From Blastopirellula sp. (GTDB lineage Bacteria > Planctomycetota > Planctomycetia > Pirellulales > Pirellulaceae), in the NCBI GenBank assembly GCA_021298375.1, contig JAJTFE010000007.1, positions 1 to 32,728 on the forward strand: 32,728 nt of DNA, read 5' to 3'. Of this stretch, positions 15,753 through 25,000 are shown piece by piece. How positions within the stretch are numbered: the stretch's first letter is position 1; each line of letters opens with the position of its first letter. The notes beneath the pieces were generated by a model. It saw only the letters and a program-made list of their open reading frames with translations. It was not told the origin of the DNA and did not search any database. The position numbers were made by a program, and so were the translations under genes.

Positions 15753-17666
15753 ATGGCCATTCGACAAATCGGTTCGTTATTGTTCCAGGTAATGGTACTG
15801 GCTTGCTGCTGGGAGCCACTGTCCGTTTTCGGGCAAAGTGAGTTGCCGCCGATTGTCCCTGCCAATTCTCCGACTGAGGAATTTCCCGCGCGGCGCAGTT
15901 TTCCTTCCCTGCCCCTGAACGACTTGCGATCGCCAGCGGTTGTGCCCAGCAGCAATTCACAGGAATTGCAACCGCAGTTTGCGCCGCCCAATTCGCCCCC
16001 TGCTGCCGTCGTGGCGCCAGCTCAAGCAGGCACGACCAGTGGCGTGTTTCTTCAGCCACAAGCCGCTCCGTCCGCGAACAACGCTCCGCTGAACCGGGCG
16101 CTTAACCCGGCGTTGAATCCAGTCACTCCAAGCGCGAGCGATCCTGCTGCCACCGCGCTTCAGGACCCAGCCCGTTCACGACCGCTCGGCTTGATTCCCG
16201 AGCGCGTTCAGGAACAGAACCGCGAGCCCGCCGCTCAACCGCTCAGCCGACCGGTCGAGTTGATCTCAGAGCCACTGATTCAAGACAATCAAGTCAGGCT
16301 CGCGTCCGGTATTGAGTCGGGGATCGGTCTGCCCAATCAGCTTTCCCGCGGGCCGGCGGGCGGCTCAATGGAACTGGCTCGGCAACTGCTCGAGCGCTAT
16401 GACGTGCAGCGGGCCCCGGACCCTTTGCCGGGACGCCCAATTCGGCTGGAGGATGCCCTGCAAAACTCTCCCCCGGAGAGACGTCGCGCGATCGTCCGGC
16501 AGTATTGGCAGACTTATGCTGCCTGGGCCAGCTACCTCAACCGCTGCGAACGCTGCACTGAGCTGGCCCGACTTCATTCCGGTTCCGATCTGCAGCAATC
16601 GCAATTGCTCGAGAATAGTCGCCTGCTGGCAGAAGACGAGCGATTGCAGGCTGAAATTCGGCTGCAATGGGCCCAGCAGGAACTGGGCGGGTTAATTCCC
16701 TCCGCCGGGTCTGAGCTCTTGCCTTTGCCTGCGGACCAGCCTCTGGCTCAAGCCTACGAGACACACTCTGACTGGTATGTTGCCAATGGCTCACTTCCGC
16801 CGCAGCTGCAGACGATCGCGCGGGCATTGCCGAAACAATTACAGTTGCTGCAGCACCGGGCGCTGACCGCCGAAGCGGCCATGAACGGCGCCAATCGCAG
16901 CGGAGGCCAACTCGGCAGCGGGTTGCAGGATTTGCCGACACAATTGGCTGCGATTGCATTAGCGGGACAAGCGCAGCAGGCATTCCTGCAGTCCGTGGTG
17001 GACTACAACCAGTGGATCGCCGACTACTCGCTGAGCATCTCGCCGGCAGGACAAAACTCGAACTCAGTAGCCGCAATGCTCGTGGCGCCTCGTCGTCCGC
17101 TTCTGGAGACGACTCCCGCCGCGCTCGTACAAGGAATGCGCGGAGCCGCAGGGAGCCGAGTGGACGATCGCCCCCGTTTGACAACGGAACCAACCAGTGT
17201 GATTGAGCCGCAGGGCTTTGCTCCTCAGCGACAACCGATTGAACGCGTATCCGGATCGGAGCCAGCTTGGTCGCAAGGCGAGAGAGCTCTGCCTGTGGTA
17301 ACCCCGGCGTTTGGTGGAAGCGGTTCAGGAGCAGCGCCGCAAGCGGGAACGGGGTTGACGCCTCCGAGCGGTGCTCCCGCTTCCTTCGCTCCCCCCCCGT
17401 CCGCAGAGAAGTTCCAACCTCAAACAGGCAACGCGGCTGGAGCCGGCAACTCCGCCCCGGTCGGCGGGAGCTTCTCGCCCCCCGGTTCGTTCACTCCGCC
17501 ACCCAAGATCCCCTCCTTCGACTCACCACAACCCCAGCCCACCGCCGGCCAGCCCCCCGCTCAGTCGCCGCAGCCGCTCCCTCTGACGCCCTTTCAGGCG
17601 CCCCCGCAGACACCACCTCAGACGCCACCGGGCAGCAGCGGCACCGGCTTCAAGCTGGGTGGTTAG
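15753..17666 (+). CDS. Secreted Pro/Gln-rich protein with a helical core, possibly TolC-related
   Basis: The 637-residue product has a strong ribosome binding site (GGAGGTGAAGC before ATG 15753) and a signal peptide (VMVLACCWEPLSVFG). Residues 27-210 are low-complexity, rich in Pro, Ala, Asn and Gln. Residues about 215-440 are helical, with heptad-like runs such as QSQLLENSRLLAEDERL and LQAEIRLQWAQQEL, and then VVDYNQWIADYSLSI, which resembles the last helix of TolC-family proteins. The last 150 residues are Pro/Gly-rich and end TGFKLGG. The beta-barrel strands of a true TolC are not evident, so this may be a coiled-coil periplasmic protein derived from that family. The 268-base gap upstream (15485-15752) has no recognised gene. 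Function unknown. Confidence 0.7.
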   Translation: MAIRQIGSLLFQVMVLACCWEPLSVFGQSELPPIVPANSPTEEFPARRSFPSLPLNDLRSPAVVPSSNSQELQPQFAPPNSPPAAVVAPAQAGTTSGVFLQPQAAPSANNAPLNRALNPALNPVTPSASDPAATALQDPARSRPLGLIPERVQEQNREPAAQPLSRPVELISEPLIQDNQVRLASGIESGIGLPNQLSRGPAGGSMELARQLLERYDVQRAPDPLPGRPIRLEDALQNSPPERRRAIVRQYWQTYAAWASYLNRCERCTELARLHSGSDLQQSQLLENSRLLAEDERLQAEIRLQWAQQELGGLIPSAGSELLPLPADQPLAQAYETHSDWYVANGSLPPQLQTIARALPKQLQLLQHRALTAEAAMNGANRSGGQLGSGLQDLPTQLAAIALAGQAQQAFLQSVVDYNQWIADYSLSISPAGQNSNSVAAMLVAPRRPLLETTPAALVQGMRGAAGSRVDDRPRLTTEPTSVIEPQGFAPQRQPIERVSGSEPAWSQGERALPVVTPAFGGSGSGAAPQAGTGLTPPSGAPASFAPPPSAEKFQPQTGNAAGAGNSAPVGGSFSPPGSFTPPPKIPSFDSPQPQPTAGQPPAQSPQPLPLTPFQAPPQTPPQTPPGSSGTGFKLGG

Positions 17667-17698
17667 GGTGCCATCACCACGGTGCCATCACCTCGGTG
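17667..17698. repeat. Short direct repeat, 14-bp unit, two copies plus a fragment
   Basis: GGTGCCATCACCAC (17667-17680) is followed by GGTGCCATCACCTC (17681-17694) and GGTG, starting directly after the stop codon of the preceding gene. The remainder of the convergent gap to 17857 shows nothing recognisable. Confidence 0.75.
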
Positions 17699-17857
17699 AG
17701 AAAAGAAGCGGGGCGAGAGCTGAGCCGGAAAAGGACCGTGCCGGAGGAGTGCGGCTGGAATGGTTCGCCGGACTGCAGGATAAGCTCGCCGGGCCGCATG
17801 GCACCGACAGAGCCTCCCGCAGGAAGCAACCGCCCTGTGTGCCGCGCGGTGTAGTCT

Positions 17858-18064
17858 TTACCTACCCTGCGAGTCATTTGGCTCGTCGGGCGAGCCGCGT
17901 AGTCCCGGTTCTGGCTCGCGTCCGATCCGGCGGCGCACAGCCTCGCGCAGCAAGTATTCGATCTGGCCATTGACGCTGCGCATTTCCTGATCAGCCCAGG
18001 ACTTCAGCTGGTCAAAAAGCCCTTTCGAGATTCTCAGCGGAAACGCCTTGCGCTCGTCGTCCAT
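17858..18064 (-). CDS. Arc-type ribbon-helix-helix DNA-binding protein
   Basis: The 68-residue product, starting at ATG 18064 ([11 protein letters not shown]), matches the small Arc-like ribbon-helix-helix family: a short strand KAFPLRIS, helix [15 protein letters not shown] and helix [15 protein letters not shown]. Such proteins dimerise and contact DNA through the strand. GAGAG lies about five bases before the ATG; a longer frame to 18175 exists but adds basic, low-quality sequence. It is encoded 140 bases downstream of the SPFH gene on the same strand. As I recall, a small Arc-type gene next to an SPFH/band 7 gene recurs in many bacteria, so a functional link is likely, but its DNA target is unknown. 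Confidence 0.78.
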   Translation of the reverse strand: MDDERKAFPLRISKGLFDQLKSWADQEMRSVNGQIEYLLREAVRRRIGREPEPGLRGSPDEPNDSQGR

Positions 18065-18204
18065 TCCTTCTCTCTGCAATCTCTTTCGCTGAATGCCGGG
18101 CTGAACCCTGCCCCAGCCTCGGCTTGCGTTAGCCGTCTTACCGGGTCCCTGCGTTATCGGCAAAGGGCGGGTCACTCAGCTCGAGCCAGCAAACTTTTGG
18201 TCAA

Positions 18205-19113
18205 TTAGTTATGCAACGTGCCGGTGTTGATGACCGGATGAGTCTCATTCTCGCTGCAGAGGACCACCAGCAGGTTGCTGACCATTGCCGCACGTCGTTC
18301 GTCATCGAGTTTGACCACTTGTTTGTCGGCCAGTTCCGTCAAAGCCATCTCAACCATCGAGACTGCGCCATGAACAATTTTCTGCCGGGCGGCGATCACC
18401 GCTTCCGCTTGCTGTCGGCGCAGCATTGCCTGGGCAATTTCGGGGGCGTAGGCCAAGTGAGCGAGGCGGGCTTCTTCGACAACGACGCCCGCGTTTGCCA
18501 AGCGGTTTTGCAACTCGGCCTGTAAATCGTGCGAGATTTCATCGAGTCCGCTCCGCAGCGTGATTTCGCCTGCCTCGCCATCATCGTAGGCGTAGCGACT
18601 GGCGAGCAGTCGAACGGCTGATTCGCTCTGCACGGAGACGAACTCTTCGTAATTATCGACATCGAACAATGCTTCCGCGGTGTCGGCAACGCGCCAGACC
18701 ACGACCGCGCCAATTTCGATCGGATTTCCGCGTTTGTCGTTGACCTTCAGCTTTGGTGTGTTGAAGTTGCGCGCTCGAACGGAAATCCGCTTTTTGGTGT
18801 TGAACGGATTCGTCCAGTGGAATCCGCTGCGGCGCTCCGTCCCCACGTAATCGCCAAAGAGAATCAGAGCGCGAGCCTCGTTCGGCTGGAGTGTGAAAAA
18901 GCCTCCCATCCAAATCAGGTTGAGGATGGTGTGGAGAATCGCCAAGCCCAGCAGCCAGAAGTTCGGATAACCAACCGCTTCGAGTCGGGCCTCCGTGTCT
19001 CGGGCAAACCAGACCCAGAGCGCGACGTTTGCGGCGATGCTGAGAAACATCAGCAGCAACATCAACCAGCCGCTGAGGGTTTTTACTGGAACTTCTTTGG
19101 TGTGCGTGTGCAT
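18205..19113 (-). CDS. SPFH/band 7 domain membrane protein
   Basis: The 302-residue protein has two membrane helices ([20 protein letters not shown], about 18-37, and [20 protein letters not shown], about 52-71) followed by a band 7/SPFH domain. Typical segments are [62 protein letters not shown] and the late helical [41 protein letters not shown] proteins form large ring or cage assemblies on membranes and help organise proteases and lipids. It starts at ATG 19113 with a weak GGAG about 12 bases upstream. The Arc-type gene follows it, and a divergent Tat-exported propeller gene is on the other side of a 587-base gap. The specific role is not known. Confidence 0.9.
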   Translation of the reverse strand: MHTHTKEVPVKTLSGWLMLLLMFLSIAANVALWVWFARDTEARLEAVGYPNFWLLGLAILHTILNLIWMGGFFTLQPNEARALILFGDYVGTERRSGFHWTNPFNTKKRISVRARNFNTPKLKVNDKRGNPIEIGAVVVWRVADTAEALFDVDNYEEFVSVQSESAVRLLASRYAYDDGEAGEITLRSGLDEISHDLQAELQNRLANAGVVVEEARLAHLAYAPEIAQAMLRRQQAEAVIAARQKIVHGAVSMVEMALTELADKQVVKLDDERRAAMVSNLLVVLCSENETHPVINTGTLHN

Positions 19114-19700
19114 GCGTCATCAACTCCAAAAAGGGAACGGTCTGCTCGGCTGTCAGGGGGATACCCGCCCCACAGCCCATTCCAGGCTGCCGAGAGACAA
19201 TTCCCGAGCAACTCCTGGCCCCCCCCAGCGATGTCCCATGCAAGGCTGGGGTGAATGGGAAGCTGGTTCCCATCGCGAGAAGATATTCGAATGATATCAT
19301 AAAGATATTGGCAAAAAAGAGCCGACCGAAAAAAAACCGTAAACCATTGAAAATCAGGGACTTAAGACCGATCCCCAAATTCCGTCCCGCCACTTAGCGA
19401 CTGTTTTTCGGGTCTGGACGGTGCCGGACCAGGCGATTTGGTTCCGGTCGCTCCGCCGCCTCGCCCCCCCGCCCAAGGGGAGGAGCTGAGCGTTGCCGCC
19501 GGTCTGGATGCAGGACGGAACGGCTTGCTTCCACAATTCGCATCGGGTGGCTTTTTCAGTGTTCCCGAGTAGCGTGAGTTGCGCGCGCAGTCCTCGGCGA
19601 AATCGGCTGGCTTGCAGCGGCGCATTCTGGTGCGGAGAGCGTTAAACTGGAGGCCGGTGAATTCTGAACTTATTTGCTTTGAGACAACTCGGGAGCCGCG
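19114..19700. promoter_or_regulatory. Divergent intergenic region with an AT-rich symmetrical element
   Basis: This 587-base gap separates the SPFH gene (minus) from the propeller gene (plus). Most of it is featureless and GC-rich with homopolymer C runs. Positions 19282-19309 are AT-rich and contain GATAT three times around the perfect palindrome ATGATATCAT (19291-19300). This is a plausible operator or promoter core, but no -35/-10 pair could be fixed. Small minus-strand frames at 19354-19625 do not look like protein. Confidence 0.35.
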
Positions 19701-20786
19701 ATGACAGCCTCTTCTGGAAAACCATTAGCACCCGCGCAGCAAACTGCCCCTACTCGGCGCGAGTTCGTCCAAAGCGCGACGGCTGCCGCCGCGACCTTGG
19801 TCGCTGCCCCTACCCTGCTGCTTCCCAAGCGAACTGCCTCGGACCACCCCGTGATTGGAGCAGGGGAGTATCGCTTTGAGTGCCATCATCAATGGGGCGA
19901 GCTCCCCAGCGGTCACCACTACGGCGACGCATCTCACGGGGTTTGCATTGACAAGCAAGGCTGCTTTTACATTTCTCATCAAGGCAAACCTGGGTCGATT
20001 TTCGTCTTTGACCCGGATGGCAAATTCATCAAATCACTCGCTCCCGAGTTCGAAGGCAACGGGCACGGAATCGATATTCGGGAAGAGAACGGCCAGGAGT
20101 TTCTCTATCTGTCGCCGGCCTTCGATCAAAACGGCTTTGCAAAAATTGACCTCAACGGCGAGTGGGCCTGGCGGAAGCCGCTCAAGGTGATTCAGGAAGA
20201 AACGGGGCTTTACAAGGAAAAGATGCCCTTTCGCCCAACCAACACCAGCTTCGCCCCTGATGGCGGCTTTTTCCTCGGCGATGGCTACGGCAGCAATCTG
20301 ATCCACCAGTACGACAAGGACGGCAAGTACATTCGGTCGATTGGTGGCACCGGTCAGGCCGACGGTCAATTCCAGACCCCTCACGGCCAATGGCTTGATG
20401 CGCGGGATGGCCAACCCAAATTGGCTGTCTGCGACCGGGCTAACAAACGGTTGCAGTTTTTCGATATGGATGGGAAGTTCCTGAGTAAACTGGATGGATT
20501 CCTGTTCCCGGCGGATATCGATATCCAAGGCGACCTGATGGTAGTGCCTGACTTGCATTGCCGCGTGACGCTGCTCGACAAGTCCAACAAGGTTCTGGCT
20601 CAATTGGGTGACGATCCCCAGTGGCGACAGCAAGCTCTGGATGGCTTCAAGATGCGTGGCACCCCCGCCGAATGGCGTCCGGGTAAATTTGTTCATCCTC
20701 ATGATGCCTGCTTTGATCACCAAGGCAACATCATGGTCACCGAATGGGTCACCACGGGCCGCGTGACCAAGCTTCGCAAAGTCTGA
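19701..20786 (+). CDS. Tat-exported NHL-type beta-propeller protein
   Basis: The 361-residue product has a twin-arginine signal (TRREFVQSATAAAATLVAAP, about residues 17-36) and is probably exported folded. The mature part consists of NHL-like blades: GVCIDKQGCFYISHQGKPGSIFVFDPDGKFIKS, HQYDKDGKYIRSIGGTGQADGQF, RANKRLQFFDMDGKFLSKL and HPHDACFDHQGNIMVTEW. This fits a six-bladed propeller used for binding or for hydrolysis of extracellular substrates. GGGAG lies five bases before ATG 19701. No catalytic residues can be assigned by eye. The next gene follows after 132 bases on the same strand without a clear terminator. Confidence 0.82.
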   Translation: MTASSGKPLAPAQQTAPTRREFVQSATAAAATLVAAPTLLLPKRTASDHPVIGAGEYRFECHHQWGELPSGHHYGDASHGVCIDKQGCFYISHQGKPGSIFVFDPDGKFIKSLAPEFEGNGHGIDIREENGQEFLYLSPAFDQNGFAKIDLNGEWAWRKPLKVIQEETGLYKEKMPFRPTNTSFAPDGGFFLGDGYGSNLIHQYDKDGKYIRSIGGTGQADGQFQTPHGQWLDARDGQPKLAVCDRANKRLQFFDMDGKFLSKLDGFLFPADIDIQGDLMVVPDLHCRVTLLDKSNKVLAQLGDDPQWRQQALDGFKMRGTPAEWRPGKFVHPHDACFDHQGNIMVTEWVTTGRVTKLRKV

Positions 20787-20918
20787 GAACATTCCGGGCC
20801 CGCTGGTGAATTCCGGCTGAGGCAGCGGGTGACTCCGTTCCCCTCGTGCAGCATTCCGCCGGAGGACAGGTCCGGGCCGGGAATCCTGTTGGGCAACCTG
20901 AGCAAACAAGGCAATCCG

Positions 20919-21368
20919 ATGACCCCAACCCACGAGCCCATTCCACGACCAGCCAAGTGGGGAGTCTACTCCACTTGGCCCGAGGAAGGCTTGCACAATG
21001 TGCATCCGGAGGATTACTGGTTGGCCGAGCGGCTGTTGCCCGGAAACAGGATATTCCAGCGCAGCGATTTGGATGACGATTACAACTTGCTGATTTATGG
21101 TCGGCATCAGGTCCGCGTTCGCCCGACGCTGTGGGTGGAAACGCCCGAGCCGCCGTTCAAATTGGGCGAACAAGTGGAAGTTCGTTCCCAGTTGGGCCGG
21201 TTAACTCCGCAAATCGCCCGCATACATCAGGTCCTCTGGAACCCGCGTTCCCGGCGAATCGAGTATGAATTGGCCGCGTTTGGCCGAAAAATCCCGGGCC
21301 GTTTTCTGATCGCCGATCTCCGCTCCACCAAGCGAATGGCTGGAGCGCTGTCCCTTTTGGGAGGCTAG
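20919..21368 (+). CDS. Conserved-looking hypothetical protein
   Basis: The 149-residue product starts at ATG 20919 (MTPTHEPIPRPAKWGVYSTW); a longer frame to 20829 reads through sequence that looks non-coding. It has no signal peptide or membrane segment. Aromatic and acidic motifs such as WPEEGLHNVHPEDYWLAERLLPGNRIFQ look like a compact globular protein, and VRVRPTLWVETPEPPFKLGEQVEVRS may form a beta barrel. I do not recognise a named family with confidence. It follows the propeller gene on the same strand. Confidence 0.65.
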   Translation: MTPTHEPIPRPAKWGVYSTWPEEGLHNVHPEDYWLAERLLPGNRIFQRSDLDDDYNLLIYGRHQVRVRPTLWVETPEPPFKLGEQVEVRSQLGRLTPQIARIHQVLWNPRSRRIEYELAAFGRKIPGRFLIADLRSTKRMAGALSLLGG

Positions 21369-21440
21369 TTTCAGAGCCACCGAAACGACTCGCGGCTCGC
21401 AGCATTCGCGTGAGCAGGCGGAACGGCAACTTGCCTGCCC

Positions 21441-21515
21441 AGCGCAAGTCTCGTCAGCGCAAGTCTCGTCAGCGCAAGTCTCGTCAGCGCAAGTCTCGTC
21501 AGCGCAAGTCTCGTC
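21441..21515. repeat. Direct tandem repeat, 15-bp unit, five exact copies
   Basis: AGCGCAAGTCTCGTC is repeated without change at 21441, 21456, 21471, 21486 and 21501. The array is flanked by GAACGGCAACTTGC (from 21421) and GAACGGCAAGTTGC (from 21533), so the flanks are also similar. It lies between the hypothetical gene and the secretin gene. Confidence 0.95.
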
Positions 21516-21807
21516 AGCATGCGCGCTCCGTTGAACGGCAAGTTGCTCCAAGGCGGGGCGCTTTTCGGCTCTGTTTCCCCCCGAAGATTTGCTGCTTGCT
21601 GTTATCGATCAGAACGCTCGTAAGCGATCGGCGCTCCGCCTTCCGGATTTAGGATGCCGCGCGCGTCAAACTCGCTGTTAATCTGCGCAGCCTACCAGCG
21701 ATGCCGCAATTCTGGGTAATTTGCGAAGGCAATTCTGCCAGCAGTTTGGTGCCAGCAGCCCGCATATTTTGCCAAAAAAGAAGATCTTGCCACGGATCCG
21801 TTTGATA

Positions 21808-21836
21808 TTGACCGCGCCCTCTGCCGTTCCTTAATT
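21808..21836 (+). promoter_or_regulatory. Candidate promoter upstream of the secretin gene
   Basis: TTGACC (21808-21813) and TTAATT (21831-21836) are 17 bp apart. A perfect TTGACA also occurs at 21930-21935 but has no matching -10. Within the gap 21369-22045 I see only the 15-bp array and these elements, which would give a leader of about 200 bases. Confidence 0.35.
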
Positions 21837-22045
21837 ACAGCCCACGAAAACTTTAATGCCGTGCGCTGTCTTCGGACTCGTCGCCGGTTCTGCGCTTTGG
21901 GTACGCAAAGAATCGGAGACGACTTGGAGTTGACAACAGCTCCACAGAATCGTGGCTGACAGGCCTCCCCCCGGGAAGTCTGGATCCGGCTGGCAGCGAT
22001 CCGTTTTTTATTGGGTATCCAGCGTCACGTCACAAGGAGAGATGC

Positions 22046-25000
22046 GTGAGAGTCTCCGATTTTTTCAGCAAGCGCTTTTGGTCTGCGGGCTTGATCGTCG
22101 TGATCACCGCGGGTCAAGCCATTGCAGTCGCTCAGGGGCAAGCTCCCCAGCAGCCTGCAACTGCCAGCCAGCCGGCTCAAGCCGGGACGGATCGAATCCA
22201 GTCCTGGTTGCGAGATGCCGAGCAGGCGATGAGCCAAGGCAAGAAGGATCTTGCCGGCCGCTACCTTGAAGTCGCGACCGCAGTCGCGAAGCAACCCGGG
22301 CAGGATCCTGCTGCAATGCAGCAGATCGAAGCCCTCCGTACAAAAATGGGGCTTCCCGCCCCGGCAGCTCCGGCAACTCCGGCTGCTGCTCCCGCCGTCA
22401 ACCCCGCGATGCAATCGCTGGCCCAGGCCCGCAAGGCACTGGCCGCCGGTGATTTGGCAGCTGCCTCTCGACACCTGCAACAGGCTGAACAGCTGGGCGG
22501 TGACTTTACCGCTTGGGGTGATTCACCTGCCAAGGTCGCGACCATGATCAAGCGACAGGGCGAACTGGTCGAGATGTCCAAGAATGGCGATGCCAACCAG
22601 TTCAACCTGCAAGCCGCCAAGTTCCTCATGGAGCAAGCGGACCAGATGCTGGTCCACAAGGACTGGAGTTCGGCTGAGCAACTCGTCCAGCAGGCTGGCA
22701 AGTTCCCGGTCGACTTCAAGACTGTGGGAATGGACCCGCAGATGATGCTGACCAAAATCAGTGTGGCTCGCGGCGACGCCATGCCGGCTCCGCAGACTGC
22801 GGCAGCACCGATGAACGCGGCTGGCGGAAATCTGAACGAGTGCCTCAAGCTGATGTCTCAGGCTCAACTGGCTGTCGACCAGGGTCGCTGGGAAGAAGCC
22901 GCTTCGCTGGTTGCCAAGGCCAAGGCGATGAACGTCCCTGAATCGGCCTTCACTGCCGAGCAGGTCCGCCCCTGGCAACTCGAGTTGACCGTGCAAAAGG
23001 CAATGAAGACTCGCGGCTCCGCGGGGACAGTTGCTCCGGCCAGCTTCACTGACGGCGCTCCCGCCATGGTCTCCAATGCGGGCTACGTTCCCGAGCAGGA
23101 TCAAACCAAGGTTGCTCCGGTCTCGGCGACGGAAGCCAAGTCTCAGGAGTCGGAAGAGATCGACCTCAGCGCCCTGAACGACACCGAACAGGCGATGTTC
23201 CGCCAGCTCCACGGCAGCGTCTTCAAGACTCGCGCCGAAGCCGAGCGGATCATCTCCAAGGATCCGCAGGCCGCTCTCTCCAAGATGATGGAACTCCGCA
23301 GCGAGGTCTCCGCCAGTGCCTTGTCCGAAACCAACAAGGGTCCACTGCTGACGATTGTCGATCGCGACATTCAGGAGATGCAGCGCTACATCCAGCAGAA
23401 TCTGCCGGACATCCAGAATCAGCAGGCCAATTCAGAGCGTCTGGAACAAGTCGAGCTGACCCGCGAACAGCGGTACCAGGTCGAAAAGCAAATCCAGAAG
23501 CTGGTGGAAGACTTCAACCGTCTCCTCGACCAGAAGCGTTACGCTGAAGCCGAGCAGGTCGCTCGTCAAGCTGCCGAACTCGACCCGGACAGCGAAGTCG
23601 CTTCGCTGCTGTTCGAGAAGGCCAAGATGAGCGCCCGGATGGGTGAGCTTGATGCTCTGGCTGACGCGAAGGAAAGCAATATCCAAAAGGCGATTGGCCG
23701 CGACATGGAGGAACTCGGAACTCCCATGGATGCAGCCGTGCCGATGCAGTTCGGCGACGCCGAGATGTGGAACCGTCGGACCCAAATGCGGCTGAAAGCC
23801 CTCGGCGACCGCCAATATGGTTCGGATGCCGAACGGAACATCTGGAATGCCCTGAAGAACACCAAGGTTCAGGGCGACTTCCGCGGTCCGTTGTCAGAAG
23901 CGATTGACCAACTCTCCCAGCAGGGTGGAGTGAATATCGTGTTCGACCAACTGGCTCTGGCCGCTGAAAATGTCGATTCCAGCCGTCCAGTGGACGTGCC
24001 GATTCGTGAACCAATCTCCCTGCAGAGCGCCCTCAACGTGGTGCTCGGCTCGGTCGGTCTCGTCTTCACCGTCGAAGACGAAGTGATCAAGGTCACCAGC
24101 CGGAATGCTCAGCGGAAAAACGTGGAACCCAAGACCTACTACGTGGGTGACTTGGTAACTCCGATTACTCCGCAGCAAACGCCTTCCCAGATGAACTTTA
24201 TCACTCCTCAACCCTCGCTGAATACCCAAAACTCGATTTTGGCTCAAAACCAGCCGCAGCAGCCTACTCAGCCAACCAGTGTGGCTGCGATGGCCCAGCA
24301 GTTGCCTGGTGGAATGATGGGCCCGGGTGGTTGGGGCATGCTTGGCCGGAATGACTACAACAGCGGTCCGCAAACGGGCATGCCGGTTTACAACTCGATG
24401 GGGGCTCCCCAACTCGGCGGTGTGACCGAAGCGGACTTCCAACCGCTGATCGACCTGATTCAGAGCACCATCGCTCCGGATGAATGGTCGGAAACCGGAC
24501 AGGGTGACGGTACCATTCAGCCGTTCGTCCCCAACCTCAGTTTGATTGTCTCGCAAACCCAGGACATTCAGGACCAGATTCAAGATCTCTTGAAGCGGTT
24601 GCGGGAGCTGAACGACGTTCAAATCGTCGTCGAAGTCCGGTTCGTCACCTTGCGGGACACCTTCTTCGAACGAATCGGTATCGACTTCGACTTCAATATC
24701 AATGAAAACTCGGGACTGACCCAGCCAATTGGCGATACGGTCAACCCCAGTACGGTCATTGGTCTTGATCCGACGGGCGTTCCGACAGCTGATCTCGACC
24801 TGCAGTTCAATCAGGGCAGCTTCTCGTCTGCGGTCCCAACCTTCGGTGGATTCGACCCTTCGACGGCCGCCAACTTCGGGTTTGCGATTCTCAGCGATAT
24901 TGAAGTCTTCTTCCTGATTCAGGCAGCCAAGGGCGACCAGCGGACCAACATCTCGCAGGCTCCGACCGTGACCATGTTCAACGGTCAAAGCGCGAGCGTG

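Noticed and set aside
20034-21173. Minus-strand open frame of 379 codons
   Set aside because: Antisense to the Tat-propeller gene and its neighbour, which have clear protein motifs; the antisense translation has none.
21952-22269. Alternative plus frame starting at ATG 22042 next to the secretin start
   Set aside because: The GTG at 22046 has better spacing from AAGGAGA and opens the secretin with a signal peptide; the ATG frame gives Cys/Arg-rich nonsense and ends early.
23894-24988. Minus-strand open frame of 364 codons
   Set aside because: Antisense to the secretin core; composition is typical of a reversed high-GC coding strand.
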